DNA of 64,000 nucleotides from Siphonodentalium dalli (GCA_032622095.1 CP136061.1:46137797-46201796); one strand, 5' to 3'; counted from the stretch's first letter, positions 46,284 through 58,371 are shown. Numbers and translations are program-made. Notes: generated by a model not told the origin, from the letters alone.

Positions 46284-46918
46284 GACTAGACCAATTCTTC
46301 TCGGTCCACACCAGCGTGGGATATCGCTTGTGGGGAACGAGTTTTGGACCAAGTCCTGTCCCGTTACTGTTCTATAACGGACTTTATGCCCAAAATCCTA
46401 GGTGGAAGTAATCTTGCTTGTATGTCTTTGGATTAAGTCAAATGGAAGCTTTGCATATATGAACATAGAGGGCAGCCTTTCATAAGCATGACGATATCAA
46501 ACATGCATATATCAGAGGTCCGTTAAATGTCAAAGCAACAAGATTTATAAGTAAACAAAGCCTTGTTTTTCAGAGAATTTTGATTTGTCGCGCTATCCGA
46601 AAATACATGTAAACAATACATTAAATGATCGTATCATCACTATACCTTTTTCTATCACGGTAAATGGTATATCATTTTGAAGACAGATTAATCCGGACAT
46701 TTCAGATGATTAATCACATTCAGGGGTTTACGTGAAAGCCCGGGCTCCATGTACATGTAGTACGTCTTTTGAATGAAAGTCTGTTATAGAAGAGCAATGG
46801 GATGGGACTCGGTCCAAAACAGCATCAACCCAACCGATATCCCAAGCTGTTGTGGTCCGAGAAGACCAACCGATATCCCAAGCTGTTGTGGTCCGAGAAG
46901 ACTTGGTCTAGCATGTGA
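46284..46918. mobile_element. Element P with TIR CTAGACCAA...CTTCTCGG
   Basis: Left: CTAGACCAATTCTTCTCGGTCC; right: GTCCGAGAAGACTTGGTCTAG. The right arm contains a tandem 42-bp duplication (CCAACCGATATCCCAAGCTG twice, about 46839 and 46866). Inner arms GTTCTATAACGGAC / GTCTGTTATAGAAG. Confidence 0.7.
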
Positions 46919-47235
46919 CATATCAAAGATATAAATATATAAAGCATGAAAAACTGCAAATAAAATTTCTGTCACAGTTAAATAAGTTTTGCAAAATTCT
47001 AATATATTGCATTATTTGAATAAGAATGTGACATATATAAAGTCCTTAAAAATAAATACTTGTGCAATTATATATGGAAAACGGGATGAGGGTGCTTTTT
47101 ATTTTTAGTTTTTCCAATTATGCTAGAAAGTGATGGGATGTAATGGGTAGTTTTTTTTTTGTTGGAATAATTGCATAGACTGGTGCTAGTAACTATTCCA
47201 ACCCACACTCTCTTTCAAATAATTTGCTTTCAAGA

Positions 47236-47884
47236 AATTTCAACAGTATTCTAATTTAGGTGTGGTTCAATTTCGCTATATGAATGTCATGTAAATGTAT
47301 TATTAATTCTTGCGATGTAATTTCACTCATTTCTTCTACATGAGATAATGCTCATTCATAATATCAACATTCATTTCTTGTCTGTCATGTTTGGACATCA
47401 ATTGAAGGCCTGAACTGTAACAAGAGCATCACTAGGACGTGGCAAAATACAACCGTAGTAATTTATACAATGGGCCATAACTCAGGTGAAAATTGGTGGA
47501 CGGAACCCAAATTCGAACTTGACCTGTATTTTGAGCAAGTAAACTCACATACCTAATTTCATTCCATTCAGTTCAGACTTACTAAAGAAATCATCGGGAA
47601 ATGAAATTTAAGTGCAAATTCCAACAAAAAAGGTCGTAACTCCAGTGAAACCAGAATTTGAACTTGACCTGTATGTTGTGCTAGTGAACATTTATTAACC
47701 AGCACTTTTGATATTATCGGTAGGTGTACGCCGGGGTTACATCACAGGTATTCAACAGACATGTCAAATCTAGCCACTCGGTGTTAGAGAGTTAATGGCA
47801 TTGCAGTTCCTCCACAAGCCTTGAATAAGGTGCCTGTTATTTGCAGAATGAGGTCCCCAGAGGGTGAATTTAGTGACGCTATCC
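47236..47884. repeat. Long dispersed repeat U, copy 2
   Basis: Near-identical to 9826-10466, same orientation. Here it continues into a MITE-D with both hairpins. Confidence 0.75.
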
Positions 47885-48176
47885 CGCATAGTGGGCTAGC
47901 ATCACTAAATTCTCCCTCTGGGGTCCTAATTCTGCTTAGGCCTCATCTTTTGGGAAGTTTATTTATTATCCAATTTCTACAAAAACTTCTCAACATAGAT
48001 TTAGTTTAGTTGCTCTATATCCACAGATTGGCAGACGACACATTGCATAATCGAGGTTTCCAATGGGTGTACAATATTCACCATGCAGAATGAGAGATCC
48101 CCAGAGTGTGAATTTGGTGATTCTAGCCCGCTGTGGACCTCATTCTGCAAATGATAGGCACCTTGAACTCAGGCTT
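47815..48176. mobile_element. MITE-D copy
   Basis: CAAGCCTTGAATAAGGTGCC start, two hairpins (the second shortened), then CTCATTCTGCAAATGATAGG. Confidence 0.75.
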
Positions 48177-48262
48177 GTTCCTCCATCATCATAATATTAT
48201 GACAATCATCTATTAATGTGTGTTATCAATTATAAACTCATCAGTTTGCTATCATATGGTAG

Positions 48263-48404
48263 TACAGTAATGCCCTAATTAATCGACTCCCTAACCACAG
48301 AGCTTTCTGATGAATGGCAACAAGCCATATTTCCGACTAAATCCTGAAAAGTTACCCATAATTCTGCTGTGATTAGGGAGTTGATTAATTAGGGCATTAC
48401 TGTA
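48263..48404. mobile_element. MITE-C copy with internal deletion
   Basis: TACAGTAATGCCCTAATTAA ... TTAATTAGGGCATTACTGTA; most of the left arm is deleted after AACCACAG. Confidence 0.8.
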
Positions 48405-48489
48405 TCTCTTACTACCTTCAGTATTTCTGCATACTACGAACAATCAAATTTCAACAAAAAGACCATCTATATTCGTACTTTAAGAGTAT

Positions 48490-48800
48490 TTAACCCTTTC
48501 TATACTAAAATCTCATTGATGAGTAGTTATCCCATAGGAAATGTTCACATAATAAGTTTAACCCTTTCTATACTAAAGCATCATTGATGAGTAGTTATCC
48601 CATAGGAAATGTTAAGACAATAAGTTCAACAAATGAAAATAGGTCATTTGTTGAACTGTTTATCTACACATCTCCTTCGACACTACTATTTAACTGTTGT
48701 CTGCTTTTATCACCTTAACATCCCTCCAAATGAATAATAGATCATTCCAATGTACACTTTTTAACTGACTGTGAGAATCTGTTTAGTATAGAAAGGGTAA
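48490..48800 (+). mobile_element. MITE-A copy 3, two internal units
   Basis: TTAACCCTTTCTATACTAAA ... TTTAGTATAGAAAGGG with exactly two 68-bp-type units and the same unique right part as copy 1. Confidence 0.85.
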
Positions 48801-50142
48801 AGTAAGTGTGTCTACAGTAGTAGTACAGTTCATTTGACATTTTTCATCACTGTTTATTTTTCTGTAAATTTACCCAATCCCATACTTGTTAATGCTTGCA
48901 ATTGGCTTTCCCTTTTTGATTGGTTTATTCTTTTCTTGTTTAATGAACGGGTATTTATGAGTTTGAAGTTCGAATTTAAGTTATAATTGATTATATTATA
49001 TATATGTCATGTAACACTGATTTGTGTTATAATTGATTATATTATATCACATGAAACCCCTATTATATCATTTAAAAAGCTATTGCGTATTTCCTTATAT
49101 CACAAAGTGTATATGTCACTAGTGATTAATAAACACGTGCTTCACAGGAAATTTGGCATCGCGCCAAATAAATTACTGCGCGGATTAATACTATTTCAAA
49201 AATCCACGCATGAGACCAATACCATATACATATCATATTACACTGATTTGCATTAATTACATATATGTTGTAAACATATATGACACTGATTTTCATTGAT
49301 TACATGTATGTTGTATACATTTCATGTTACATTGATTTTGTTATCACTATACAGATCATCAAATCGCATAATCATATAATCATGGTTATCACTAAATCTA
49401 CAGTTTTCGTTGATATTAAATGTTATCAGTTGCATTCTGGTCTTATTCACTATATACAGCTGAAGTCATGAAGTTCTCAAACACTGTGCCCAGTAGGGGG
49501 TAACTCATTCTGGATTCCTCGACCTATGAACTCTGGGGCCAAGCTCTCTGGTGCAATTAGTAGTCATATTTTCGTGGATGATTATATCCAGATCTGGAAG
49601 AAATATGTCACTACTCTATATCCGACGTTCCGCATAACATAGTCCGTTTACGCGTGGTGTTATTTGACGAGTTACTCTATCCAATATTTATGTATGGCTC
49701 GTGTTCTTTGATCACCAAATATCCGGAAACATGGTCAACCATCCGATTTTAATGCAATTGATAGCACCGAATTACGGTGTATATTATGACCCGACAACCG
49801 CAAATCTGCTTGACATCGTACCAATTGTGTAACCTCGCAACAAATGTGATATTGGACGTGTCTACAAAGTCAATTTAGGTCATAGATATTTTGTGGACTA
49901 TTCTATATCAGTGTTGTGAGACAACACTTTTATATTGTTTAATTCAACGTTAAATGTAATGTTTTCGTACCCACGAACCGACGGAATACAACTAAATTCA
50001 AACTGGTGCGCCTGTACTTGACCCAGGCACCGACCTAAAAATAACATGAAATAGTTCGAACCAATCATGTCATTGTAACAAAGCCGAGTCTGAAACAGTG
50101 ACGGAATCTGACGAGGTTTGCCGAATGGGGGGTAACTATTTG
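48801..50142. other. Intergenic DNA, no gene recognised
   Basis: AT-rich with short repeats of TTGATTATATTATAT and CATATATGTTGTA type (48980-49340). 49490-50130 is of more even composition, but no coding frame could be supported on either strand. Confidence 0.4.
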
Positions 50143-50270
50143 AACAAGCCTGCAAATAGTGTGTCTGTCATTTGCAGAATGAGGTCCCCAGAGGGTAAAT
50201 ATTTTGATGCTATGCCACACAGCGGGTCAGCATCACCAAATTCACCCTCTAGGTACTTATTATGCCCCCG
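50143..50270. mobile_element. MITE-D fragment
   Basis: AGTGTGTCTGTCATTTGCAG, hairpin arms GAGGTCCCCAGAGGGT / CACCCTCTAGGTACTTATT; the spacer and second hairpin are missing. Confidence 0.7.
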
Positions 50271-50985
50271 ACTTGAAGTCGGCGGGTATATAGTCGACGT
50301 CTCCGTCCGTCCGTACAAACATTTTGCATTATTGTTCAGCAACCGCTGGGCAGATTTAACTGATATTTGGTATGGTGATAGAGCAGCATGGGGGAACAGC
50401 TACATGCATAGCGCGGGTTTCGTCCACCCATTTTCACCAGAGTTATGGCCCTTTTTTTACTTAGAAAATTCAATTTTGTCCGTCCGTACAAACATTTGGC
50501 ATTATTGTTCAGCAACCGCTGGGCAGATTTAGCTGATATTTGGTATGGTGATATAGCAGCATGGGGGAACAGCTACATGCATAGCGCGGGTTTCGTCCAC
50601 CCATTTTCACCAGAGTTATGGCCCTTTTTTCACTTAGAAAATTCAATTTTTCTCTTTGTTTTTTTGGTTTCCAGATGATAGCGTGAGCTTTGGTTGTACG
50701 ATTGCAAATCCTGTATTTTTGTGGATCAGTTATATGAAAATACAAGTCAAGTGCGAATTTGGGTATGATCTGATGATTTTTGCCAGAATTATGGCCCTTT
50801 TTTCAACTTAGAAAATTTCAATTTTGTCCGTCCGTACAAACATTTTGCATTATTGTTCAGCAACCGCTGGGCAGATTTAGCTGATATTTGGTATGGTGAT
50901 AGAGCAGCATGGGGGAACAGCTACATGCATAGCGCGGGTTTCGTCCACCCATTTTCACTAGAGTTATGGCCCTTTTTAGCTCACC
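50271..50985. repeat. Repeat N: element with three tandem about 156-bp units
   Basis: Starts TATTATGCCCCCGACTTG, AAGTCGGCGGGTATATAG. Units beginning GTCCGTCCGTACAAACATTT at about 50307, 50479 and 50826 carry AGCAACCGCTGGGCAGATTT and CCAGAGTTATGGCCC. A related segment at 53340-53535 matches 50630-50825. Confidence 0.75.
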
Positions 50986-51365
50986 TGAGACGAAGTCTCC
51001 GGTGGAGCTATAGTCATCACTCCTCGTCCGTCGTCCGTCCGTCCATCCGTCCGTCCGTCCGTCCGTCAACAATTCTTTGAACATCTTCTCCTCTGGAACC
51101 GTAAGACCAAATGGGTTCATATTTGGTGTGGATGTTCCCTAGGTGACTCTCATTCCGATTTGTTCAAATGAGGTCACTGGGTCAAATAGTTGCGAAGCCA
51201 GGGCCATAACTCTGTAATTCTTACAACAACTTCTTCTCAAATTTCATTGGTCCGAATGGGTTCATATTTGGTACAAAGGGTCTTTGGGGGACTGTTATTC
51301 AGATTTGTTCAAATGAGGTCACTGGGTCGAATGTGGGCAGAGCCAGTGACATAACTAAAAAAAAA
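50986..51365. mobile_element. AGCTCACCTGAGAC-type repeat
   Basis: TTTTTAGCTCACCTGAGACG, then CTCCGGTGGAGCT and a CCGTC run (51025-51068), then tandem units with GGTTCATATTTGGT and AAATGAGGTCACTGGGTC. This motif class is widespread in bivalve genomes by general familiarity. Confidence 0.65.
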
Positions 51366-51452
51366 AAAGCATGTTATAAAATTTGAAAAGTGACACCATT
51401 ATAACATCTGCAGATTTATGAAACTTTAATCTTTAATCTTCTGAAATTACAG

Positions 51453-51568
51453 AAATATTCCATTACCCATCCCCCTCCCACATGGCCCAGATGCACCCCC
51501 ACCCTGCAGTGGCCTACACCCAACCAACATCCCTTCCAATGGATATCATTTCCAGCTTCCAACATTAA
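51453..51568 (+). pseudogene. Isolated exon-like segment, His/Pro-rich C-terminus
   Basis: Preceded by a fair acceptor (CTTCTGAAATTACAG). In phase 2 it reads IFHYPSPSHMAQMHPHPAVA, then YTQPTSLPMDIISSFQH and TAA. Such low-complexity His/Pro/Met sequence resembles C-terminal exons of RNA-binding or transcription factors, but no gene is assigned and no companion exon was found. It may be a real last exon, a retro-fragment or chance. Confidence 0.25.
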
Positions 51569-51707
51569 TACCTGTTCTATTAAAGTTGCAGATATCTCTT
51601 TGTGGATAGACAGAGAGAAACACAGGTCATTAATCAAGGAATACAATTAATGTCACTGACAGCTTGTATAAACATACTGCTAGCAATTTAAACAAACTGC
51701 CTGAATT

Positions 51708-52134
51708 TAGTGTGTCTGACATTTGCAGGTCAGAGAATCATTAATAAGAGGTACAATCTATCATGTATTGTTCAACATGGCAAATAGGAGGTCTGTCATT
51801 TGCAGAATGAGGTCCCCAGAGGGTGAATTTAGTGATGCTATCCCACACAGTTGTTAGTTACATTTCCCTTCTAGGAAGTTTCTATATCCCCTAATTTGCA
51901 GAATATAAAATTCATAATTGAGGTGCTGTCCAATGGGTGAACATCAACTTCAACTGGGGAACTTCAATCTTATCCTAGGTCTGCCATAGCAGTTGAGGGC
52001 CTTAGCAGAATGAGGTCCCCAGAGGGTGAATTTAGTGATGCTAGCCCACTGTGCAGGATAGCGTCACTAAAGTCACCCTCTGGGGGACCTCATTCCGCAA
52101 ATGACAGACACACTATCACACTATTTCAAGGCTT
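51708..52134. mobile_element. MITE-D copy with a duplicated left end
   Basis: The GTGTGTCTGACATTTGCAG end occurs at 51709 and a second GTCTGTCATTTGCAGAATGA at 51791; the rest of the element follows to CATTCCGCAAATGACAGACA. Confidence 0.7.
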
Positions 52135-52199
52135 GATTGTATAATACATTGTGTTGCTTGAGGCCAGGCACATACAATGTAGGAATAGGTGCACTATTT

Positions 52200-52880
52200 G
52201 CAGGCTTGCTCCTTTGGTGATTGTGGTTCAGATTTGTTCTATCAGGGTCACCAGGTCAAGTAGGTGCAAGGCCAGCTACATTACTCTTTCTCTACATAGT
52301 AATTCATGATGTGTCTTCTATGCAATAATCAAATGGCCTATTTTGCTTATATTTGGTATGAAATTACCTTTGTGAAAATGGGATCACAAAGTCAAATAAG
52401 GGCAGAGCCAGAGACTATTTCACTACATAGTAATTCTTAAAATATGTTTGCAAGAACTGGTTGGCTTATTTAGCATGGAATGTTCTTCCTTGACTGCAAT
52501 TCAGATTTTTTTTAAATGGGGTCACTTGATCAAATAGGGGCCAAACGAAGAACAGTTTCCCTCTTAATATGCTTCCTTCACAAGGACCATCAGGTCTATT
52601 TTACTGATATTTATCATATGTATGAAGGGTTCTTTGGTGTCTGGGATTTAAATTTATTCAGATGGGGTCACCAGGTTAAATAGGGTGGGACCAGGGACAT
52701 AACTATATGTCTCTATAGTAATTCTTAAAATGTCTTCTCAAGAGAGGTTGGACTATTTAGCTTACATATAGTATGGAGCAATCAGGAGGATCCTTAAGTG
52801 ACTGAGATTCAGATTTGTTAAAATGAGGTCAATTTGTCAAGAAATGGTGGGGCTATGGGGAGTTAACACTTTTGTGTCTA
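52200..52880. repeat. Degenerate tandem units of the AGCTCACC-type repeat
   Basis: Landmarks GGGTCACCAGGTCAA, CATAGTAATTCTTAAAA and GGTCTATTTTACTGATAT recur at roughly 150-bp spacing with strong divergence. Confidence 0.5.
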
Positions 52881-53700
52881 ATAAAATCATTGAAATGCCA
52901 AATTCATTAAAACATCTACCTTGGAACCACCTGACTGATTAATCTGACTTACATGTATTGTGTTTTGGATCCATGGATAATTGGGCTTCAAACATGTCTA
53001 AATGGTTTTGGAAAAAGGCGCTTGTGAGATTGGAAATTTCCAACAATTGAGAAAGTTTGAGGTGTCAGTTGTGAAATTCCAACCTAAGACTTGGGAGTCT
53101 GTATACCGGTCAAAGGGGACTTGTTGAGCTGGAGGAGGAGGGGGTGATCAGTAGTATACAGTTGGTAATTTCAAGGTGGATTTTCACCAATCTACATATG
53201 TGAAATCTCTCTAGCCACATATCCTGTTTAGAGCTATTTCTTTTAAAGTAATTATGAAAAGTTCTGACTGTTGTAGTCTCCAGAGTCCCAGCCTTATCAG
53301 TCTTTGTAGTCTGGTGAGCGACCCCACAGTCATTGACTGTCTTGTTTTACTTAGAAAATTCAATTATTTTCTAGTTTTTTGGGTTTCCAAATGATAGCGT
53401 GAGCTTTGGTGGTACGATTGCAAATCCCGTATTTTTGTGGATCAGTTATATGAAAATACATGTCAAGTGCGAATTTGGATATGATCTGATGATTTTTGCC
53501 AGAGTTATGGCCCTTTTTTCAACTTAGAAAATTTTAATTTTTGCTTGTTTTTAGGTTTCCGGATCGCTTGTTTTTGGGTTTCAGGAATTTCTAGTACGAA
53601 CTTCTTTTGGAATGGTCATATAGACTTCCTCGGATATCCGCAGTTTCGTCCATGCTTAATCCGAATTGCTACCGTCGGGGGCAAATGCCACGCGACAGCG
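52881..53700. other. Intergenic DNA, mostly unassigned
   Basis: 53340-53535 belongs to repeat N (see 50.3-50.98 kb). The remainder shows no supported ORF or repeat. Confidence 0.4.
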
Positions 53701-53707
53701 TACCTCT

Positions 53708-54006
53708 TGTTCTGCTTAGGCCTCATCTTTTGTTAAGTATCTAGAGTCAAATTAACATTGTTTTAGTTATTTCCCCCCCCCCCCCGTCTGGAAAGTTTCT
53801 GTATCCCCTAATTTGCAGAAGATAAAATGCATAATCGAGGGGACTAATGGGTGAACATCACCAACTTCAACTGGGGAAATTCAATCTGATCCCAGGTCTC
53901 ACATAGCAGTTGAGGCCCAAGCAGAATGAGGTTCCCAGAGGGTGAATTTGGTGATGCTTGCCTCTGGGGACCTCATTCTGCAAATGACAGCGACACTATT
54001 TGCAGG
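53708..54006. mobile_element. MITE-D copy
   Basis: CTGCTTAGGCCTCATCTTTTG, poly-C interruption (53776-53785), spacer, second hairpin and CTGCAAATGACAGCGACACT end. Confidence 0.7.
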
Positions 54007-54350
54007 CTCTCCTGTACCCATTGGGGGTAACTATTTGAAGCCAGGAAGGGATGATTAAATTTAATGATAAAATGTGTGTACTCTATTGTGAATCAGCTGC
54101 TCAAATGGGTGCATTCCAGCCAGTAGTAGAAGCCCAATCTTCCTCCAGAAATGAGTTGACCATATTGAAGTCCAGTAATGCTGCCCAAGCAAGGTAGGGG
54201 TACAAGAATTGAGCCGCATGGCTAGTACCGTAACATTTAGGTTACCTCCCATTGGACAGCATTATACATCGTGACAAAATCTGGATCATATGATGTCTTA
54301 AAATTATGTCATTAGTGCACCATAAGAAACAAAGTGGGAATGTATTTAGC

Positions 54351-55542
54351 TTAAAGACATATTATGGACTTATTCGGGTGCGTGAAATTGATAAGATAGT
54401 ACTCAGTTGCTATCCCAACCTGAGAAATGTAGCATTCTACTAACATCGCTGAAAATTTAATAGAAATCGACCATACCACTCGATAGAAACATTGTCTGAA
54501 CCAGGGACCAGCCTAGAGGGCGACTTGGAAGACATCTTCTCCCTAAAGTGTGCCACTTCTCCCTATTTTTTACTCGGGGAGAAGTGACTGCTCTCTCATA
54601 TACCAGTATGCATATGTCCCCGACAGCAGATTTAAAGTAAATTTACAGATTATAATGGTGGTCACTATAATGCATACTGACTATAATGGTTTTATAAATG
54701 GGCTCTTCTATTGCATAATACTTATTGGATATAGATGGGTGATGTTGGGGTGTAAAATGTACTTCAGCCTTTTATATTTACATACTAAGTGTGATTATCA
54801 CTAAATCCAGCATTCGGATTGGTCGGCGCCCACGTGGCCAGTTGCAATTATTTCTCGGTGAATGCGCAACAGCTAATAACAGCAGCCTCATAACATCGAC
54901 ACGTCATAGAGTTTGGAAAGACGAACGCGTAATGTTTTGGGCGCATTTGGACTCGCGCAGGATTGACTTAATAAATCATCGGGTTTCAATTTTAAGAGAA
55001 ATTGTTCCTGTTAACTTTTGCCAAGGGTGCTATGGGATATTTTGGGCTGGTTTTGTCATGATACACTTTTCGATTTAAATACATTTACAAAAGTGGCTTT
55101 TTCGCTAAATGTATATAAATATAAGGATTAACTGTCATGTGGACTGTTTTTATGGAGATGTAACTGTGAGGTAAGTGGTCATAACTTGTATGTAAAACCC
55201 TTTGGGTTTTACACCAAGTTATGACCACTTACCTCATGGTTACATTTCCACAAAAACAGTCCACATGACAGTTAATCCTTATATGACTTCTCCCTGATAA
55301 CAGTCCACTTCTCCCTAATAAGCAAAAAGGGAGAAGTGACTTCTCCAAATTTTAAACATCTAGGCTGGTCTGAACTACGCTCAATTGTAAATATTTACAT
55401 CTCAATTCGGGACGCAAACTATCAACGATAAACTAACTCAAATGATTTCGCCATCGAGAGTCATTGCATTTAATTAATATATAATAATGATGGTGTGTGT
55501 TGTCAATTTGGATTAATATCGGAGTGTTTAACATCACTTTAA
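54351..55542 (+). mobile_element. MITE-E copy 5, interrupted by an 866-bp insertion
   Basis: TTAAAGACATATTATGGACT to CATCACTTTAA. The body is split at GTCTGAAC, which is duplicated on both sides of the inner element. Confidence 0.75.
54502..55367. mobile_element. hAT-like insertion with 8-bp duplication
   Basis: Begins CAGGGACCAGCCTAGAGGGC and ends ACATCTAGGCTG, bounded by GTCTGAAC (54494-54501 and 55368-55375). An 8-bp duplication and CAGGG end suggest hAT (inference). Inside are repeated GGAGAAGTGAC motifs and a long palindrome at about 55128-55285 (GTCATGTGGACTGTTTTTAT and its inverse arms). No transposase is seen. Confidence 0.65.
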
Positions 55543-55697
55543 CAGATTATTTGTAAATACTAAGAAATTGAAGAGTTGAAACATATTTACAGTTTGTCAA
55601 ACGAAGTGATTCGTTATGGTGGGAGAAAATAATAGTCACCAGGGTGCACCACAAAAAACTTAAGGATAATAACCCATTGAATTAAAGCAAGGAAGGG

Positions 55698-56140
55698 GGC
55701 AAGTTTAGTGAGCCATTCATTTGCAGAATGAGGCCTCCAGTGGGTGAATTTACTGACGCTATCCTGCACAGCAGACTAGCATCACCAAATTCACCCTCTT
55801 GGGACCTCATTCTGCATAGCCTCATCTGCTATGGGAGACATAAGACTGATTGATGTTCCCAAATGGTGAATGTTGTAATGTACACCCATTGGGAACCTCG
55901 ATTATGCAATGTGTCCTCTGCCAATTTGGGGATATAGTGAAACTAAACTAAAAAAGAATCTTAAGTTTCTGTAGATATTTGGTAATAAAGAAACTTTCCA
56001 GTGAAGATGAGGCCTAAGCAGAATGAGGTCCCCAGAGGGTGAATTTAGTGATGCTAGCCTGCTATGCAGGATACCATCAGTAAATTCACCCTCTGGGGAC
56101 CTCATTCTGAAAATGACAGGCACCTTATTCTCAGGCCTGG
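55698..56140. mobile_element. MITE-D, near-complete copy
   Basis: CATTTGCAGAATGAGGCCTC, first hairpin, GGGAACCTCGATTATGCAAT spacer, second hairpin at 56018-56110, and GAAAATGACAGGCACC end. Confidence 0.75.
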
Positions 56141-56229
56141 AAGGGGGGGGGGGGTGATCTTTGTTCACATATTGCCTCAATTTTCCCTTATAATTTACTG
56201 TAATGTCATGCATTTGGGCACTTACACAC

Positions 56230-56500
56230 AAACCTTGAAATAGTGTGTCTGTCATTTGCAGAATGCGATCCACAGATGGTGAATTTAGTGATGCTATCCC
56301 ACACAGCAGGCAAGCATCACTAAATTCACCCTTTGGGGAACTCATTCTGCTTAGGCCTCATCTTCTGAGCATTAATTATAGTCTGAAATTAACATTCTTA
56401 ATAATTACTTGTTCCCTTCTGTTCAGTTTCTATATCCCCTAACTTATACCTCAGTGGGCTAACATCACCAAATTCTGCAAATGACAGACACACTATTTCA
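56230..56500. mobile_element. MITE-D copy, second hairpin lost
   Basis: AATAGTGTGTCTGTCATTTG start, first hairpin, spacer to TTCTATATCCCCTAAC, then a short jump to GCAAATGACAGACACACTAT. Confidence 0.7.
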
Positions 56501-56528
56501 GAGTAGAATACAGAAAAACAGGACCCTA

Positions 56529-56777
56529 TTAACCCTTTCATGACTGGAGCTTCCTAAATTTTTGCGAAAACACTGTGCCAATGCATTCTTTTACATATGG
56601 GAGCCTCGCATATATAAGAGAATGTTTTGGCCTAACAATATTTGCCTTGACCATGTAAGCTAGTGCATTATCATATATATGTGAGGCTCCATATGGGAGA
56701 CTCACATATATAAGAGAATGCACTGGAACATAATCTTTTATACTGCACCAGCGCAGCTCCCGTCATGAGATAGTTAA
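56529..56777. mobile_element. MITE-B copy 5
   Basis: TTAACCCTTTCATGACTGGAGC ... GCTCCCGTCATGAGATAGTTAA, with two TATATAAGAGAAT palindromes. Confidence 0.8.
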
Positions 56778-57246
56778 AATTTCTATTGGTAAGAAACGAA
56801 ACTGAAAACTGACATGAATATGTTTATATACAAATGGCACCAAAAAACGAATAACAAAATGTTCATATGCAAATAAATAATATATAATGTTAGAGAGCAA
56901 TGTGAAATCTGCCAATTATAAAATGAATAAGTATTAAATAATAGACTGAAGACCCTGTCTACATCAGCCAGTTTAATAAGTCTCGATAGGCACTGACTAA
57001 TAATATAAGACAAATGATGAATCGCATCAGAAAATACTTTATATCAAAGGGCGGGTGAAATAATTAACAACTTCAGTATGAAATCACTGTGTCGGGGTGA
57101 TATATCATTTCTGGATATGTTAATTCTGTCATAAAAATGTATGAAAAACTTGCCAGCACAGAAATGTCAGGATCGCGACATTCAATACGCTGACTTGAAT
57201 AAAAGCTTGGACAGTTTTTATCAACCTGCAGACATAAACAGTATTT

Positions 57247-57510
57247 TTAACACTTCCATGACTGGAGCTTACTGAAATTTTGTGAAAACCCTGTGCTGAT
57301 TTATTCTCTTATATATGCGAGTCTCCCATAGAGAGCCTCGCATATATAAGTGAATACATTGGCCTAACAATATTTACCATGACCTTGTAAGCCAGTGCAT
57401 TCTATTGTATATGCAAGGCTCTCTATGGGAGACTCGAATATATTAGAGAATGCACTGGTACAGGATCTTTAATGTTCCGCCAGCACAGCTCCCATCATGA
57501 AAGTGTTTAA
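57247..57510. mobile_element. MITE-B copy 6
   Basis: TTAACACTTCCATGACTGGAGC ... AGCTCCCATCATGAAAGTGTTTAA; same internal order as copy 1 at 15.2 kb. Confidence 0.8.
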
Positions 57511-57617
57511 ATCAGTTGCCTAATTACTTCAAGAGTTCCATATACACAAACCATCAAATAACATGTTGTAATGTTACACTGCAGGCAATGCAAGTTCCTT
57601 TGATGTAAACCAGCCAG

Positions 57618-58371
57618 TGAAATTGGTTGGGATAATGCTGTTTTACATTGAAGCCCTGTGTACAGTAATGCTCTAATTAATCGACCTCTTATAACCACAG
57701 CAGAATTATGGGTAACTTTTCAGGATTTAGTCGGAAATATGGCTTGTTGCCATTCATAGGAAAGCTCTCGGCAAGAGCTTTCCGATGAATGGCAACAAGC
57801 CATATTTCCGACTAAATCCTGAAAAGTTACCCATAATTCTGCTGTGGTTAAGAGGTCGATTAATTAGAGCATTACTGTATATATCTTTCATTCTTTCTAT
57901 ACCGGTGTTTAGCGTTATTAACCCACTCACCTAAAATCCCAAAATAACTGCAATAAATGTCACAATTGTGACAGTAAACCTGTTTATTCCATAGAAAATA
58001 TATTTGTTCTGAGCTACACAAGAGTTTCAACTGAAAGTAGTCAAGTATAATATATATTTCATCACATTGTTGACATAAATATGAACACAATTGACCGCGT
58101 GAAGTGATTGAATTAAATGTAAACAAACTGAGGTTAGTTGTAATTACGCGGCATATTGTATGCGCAATTTAATATGAAAGTTAGATTATAAACATCATTA
58201 TGACCGTAAGATGTCCTTTTTTCCGCTGTATATAGCATCATGTATTGATTTGTAGGGTAAAATCAACAAAAAGGGACAAAAAATCGTGCCACTTGATCTG
58301 GCTATAGTCTGCTATAGAAAGATACACATACGGGGCTTTGACATAAAACAGCATTATCCCAACTGATTTCA
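57618..58371. mobile_element. MITE-H copy 2, interrupted by MITE-C
   Basis: GGTTGGGATAATGCTGTTTT ... AAACAGCATTATCCCAACTG. Contains MITE-C at 57661-57879; copy 1 shows the empty TA site. Confidence 0.8.
57661..57879. mobile_element. MITE-C, long palindrome nested in MITE-H
   Basis: TACAGTAATGCTCTAATTAA ... TTAATTAGAGCATTACTGTA. The substitution CTC/GAG is mirrored in both arms, so the palindrome has been homogenised. Confidence 0.85.

Noticed and set aside
49490-50130. Possible retroelement or gene remnant because of more even base composition
   Set aside because: No frame longer than about 85 codons and no recognisable motif on either strand.
50982-51080. Possible coding segment rich in Arg/Pro/Ser
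   Set aside because: Simple CCGTC repeat at the start of a dispersed element.
55902-56345. 147-codon minus-strand frame
   Set aside because: Translated MITE-D hairpins; the same peptides (MRSPEGEFSD, LNSPSGDLIL) appear wherever MITE-D occurs on either strand.
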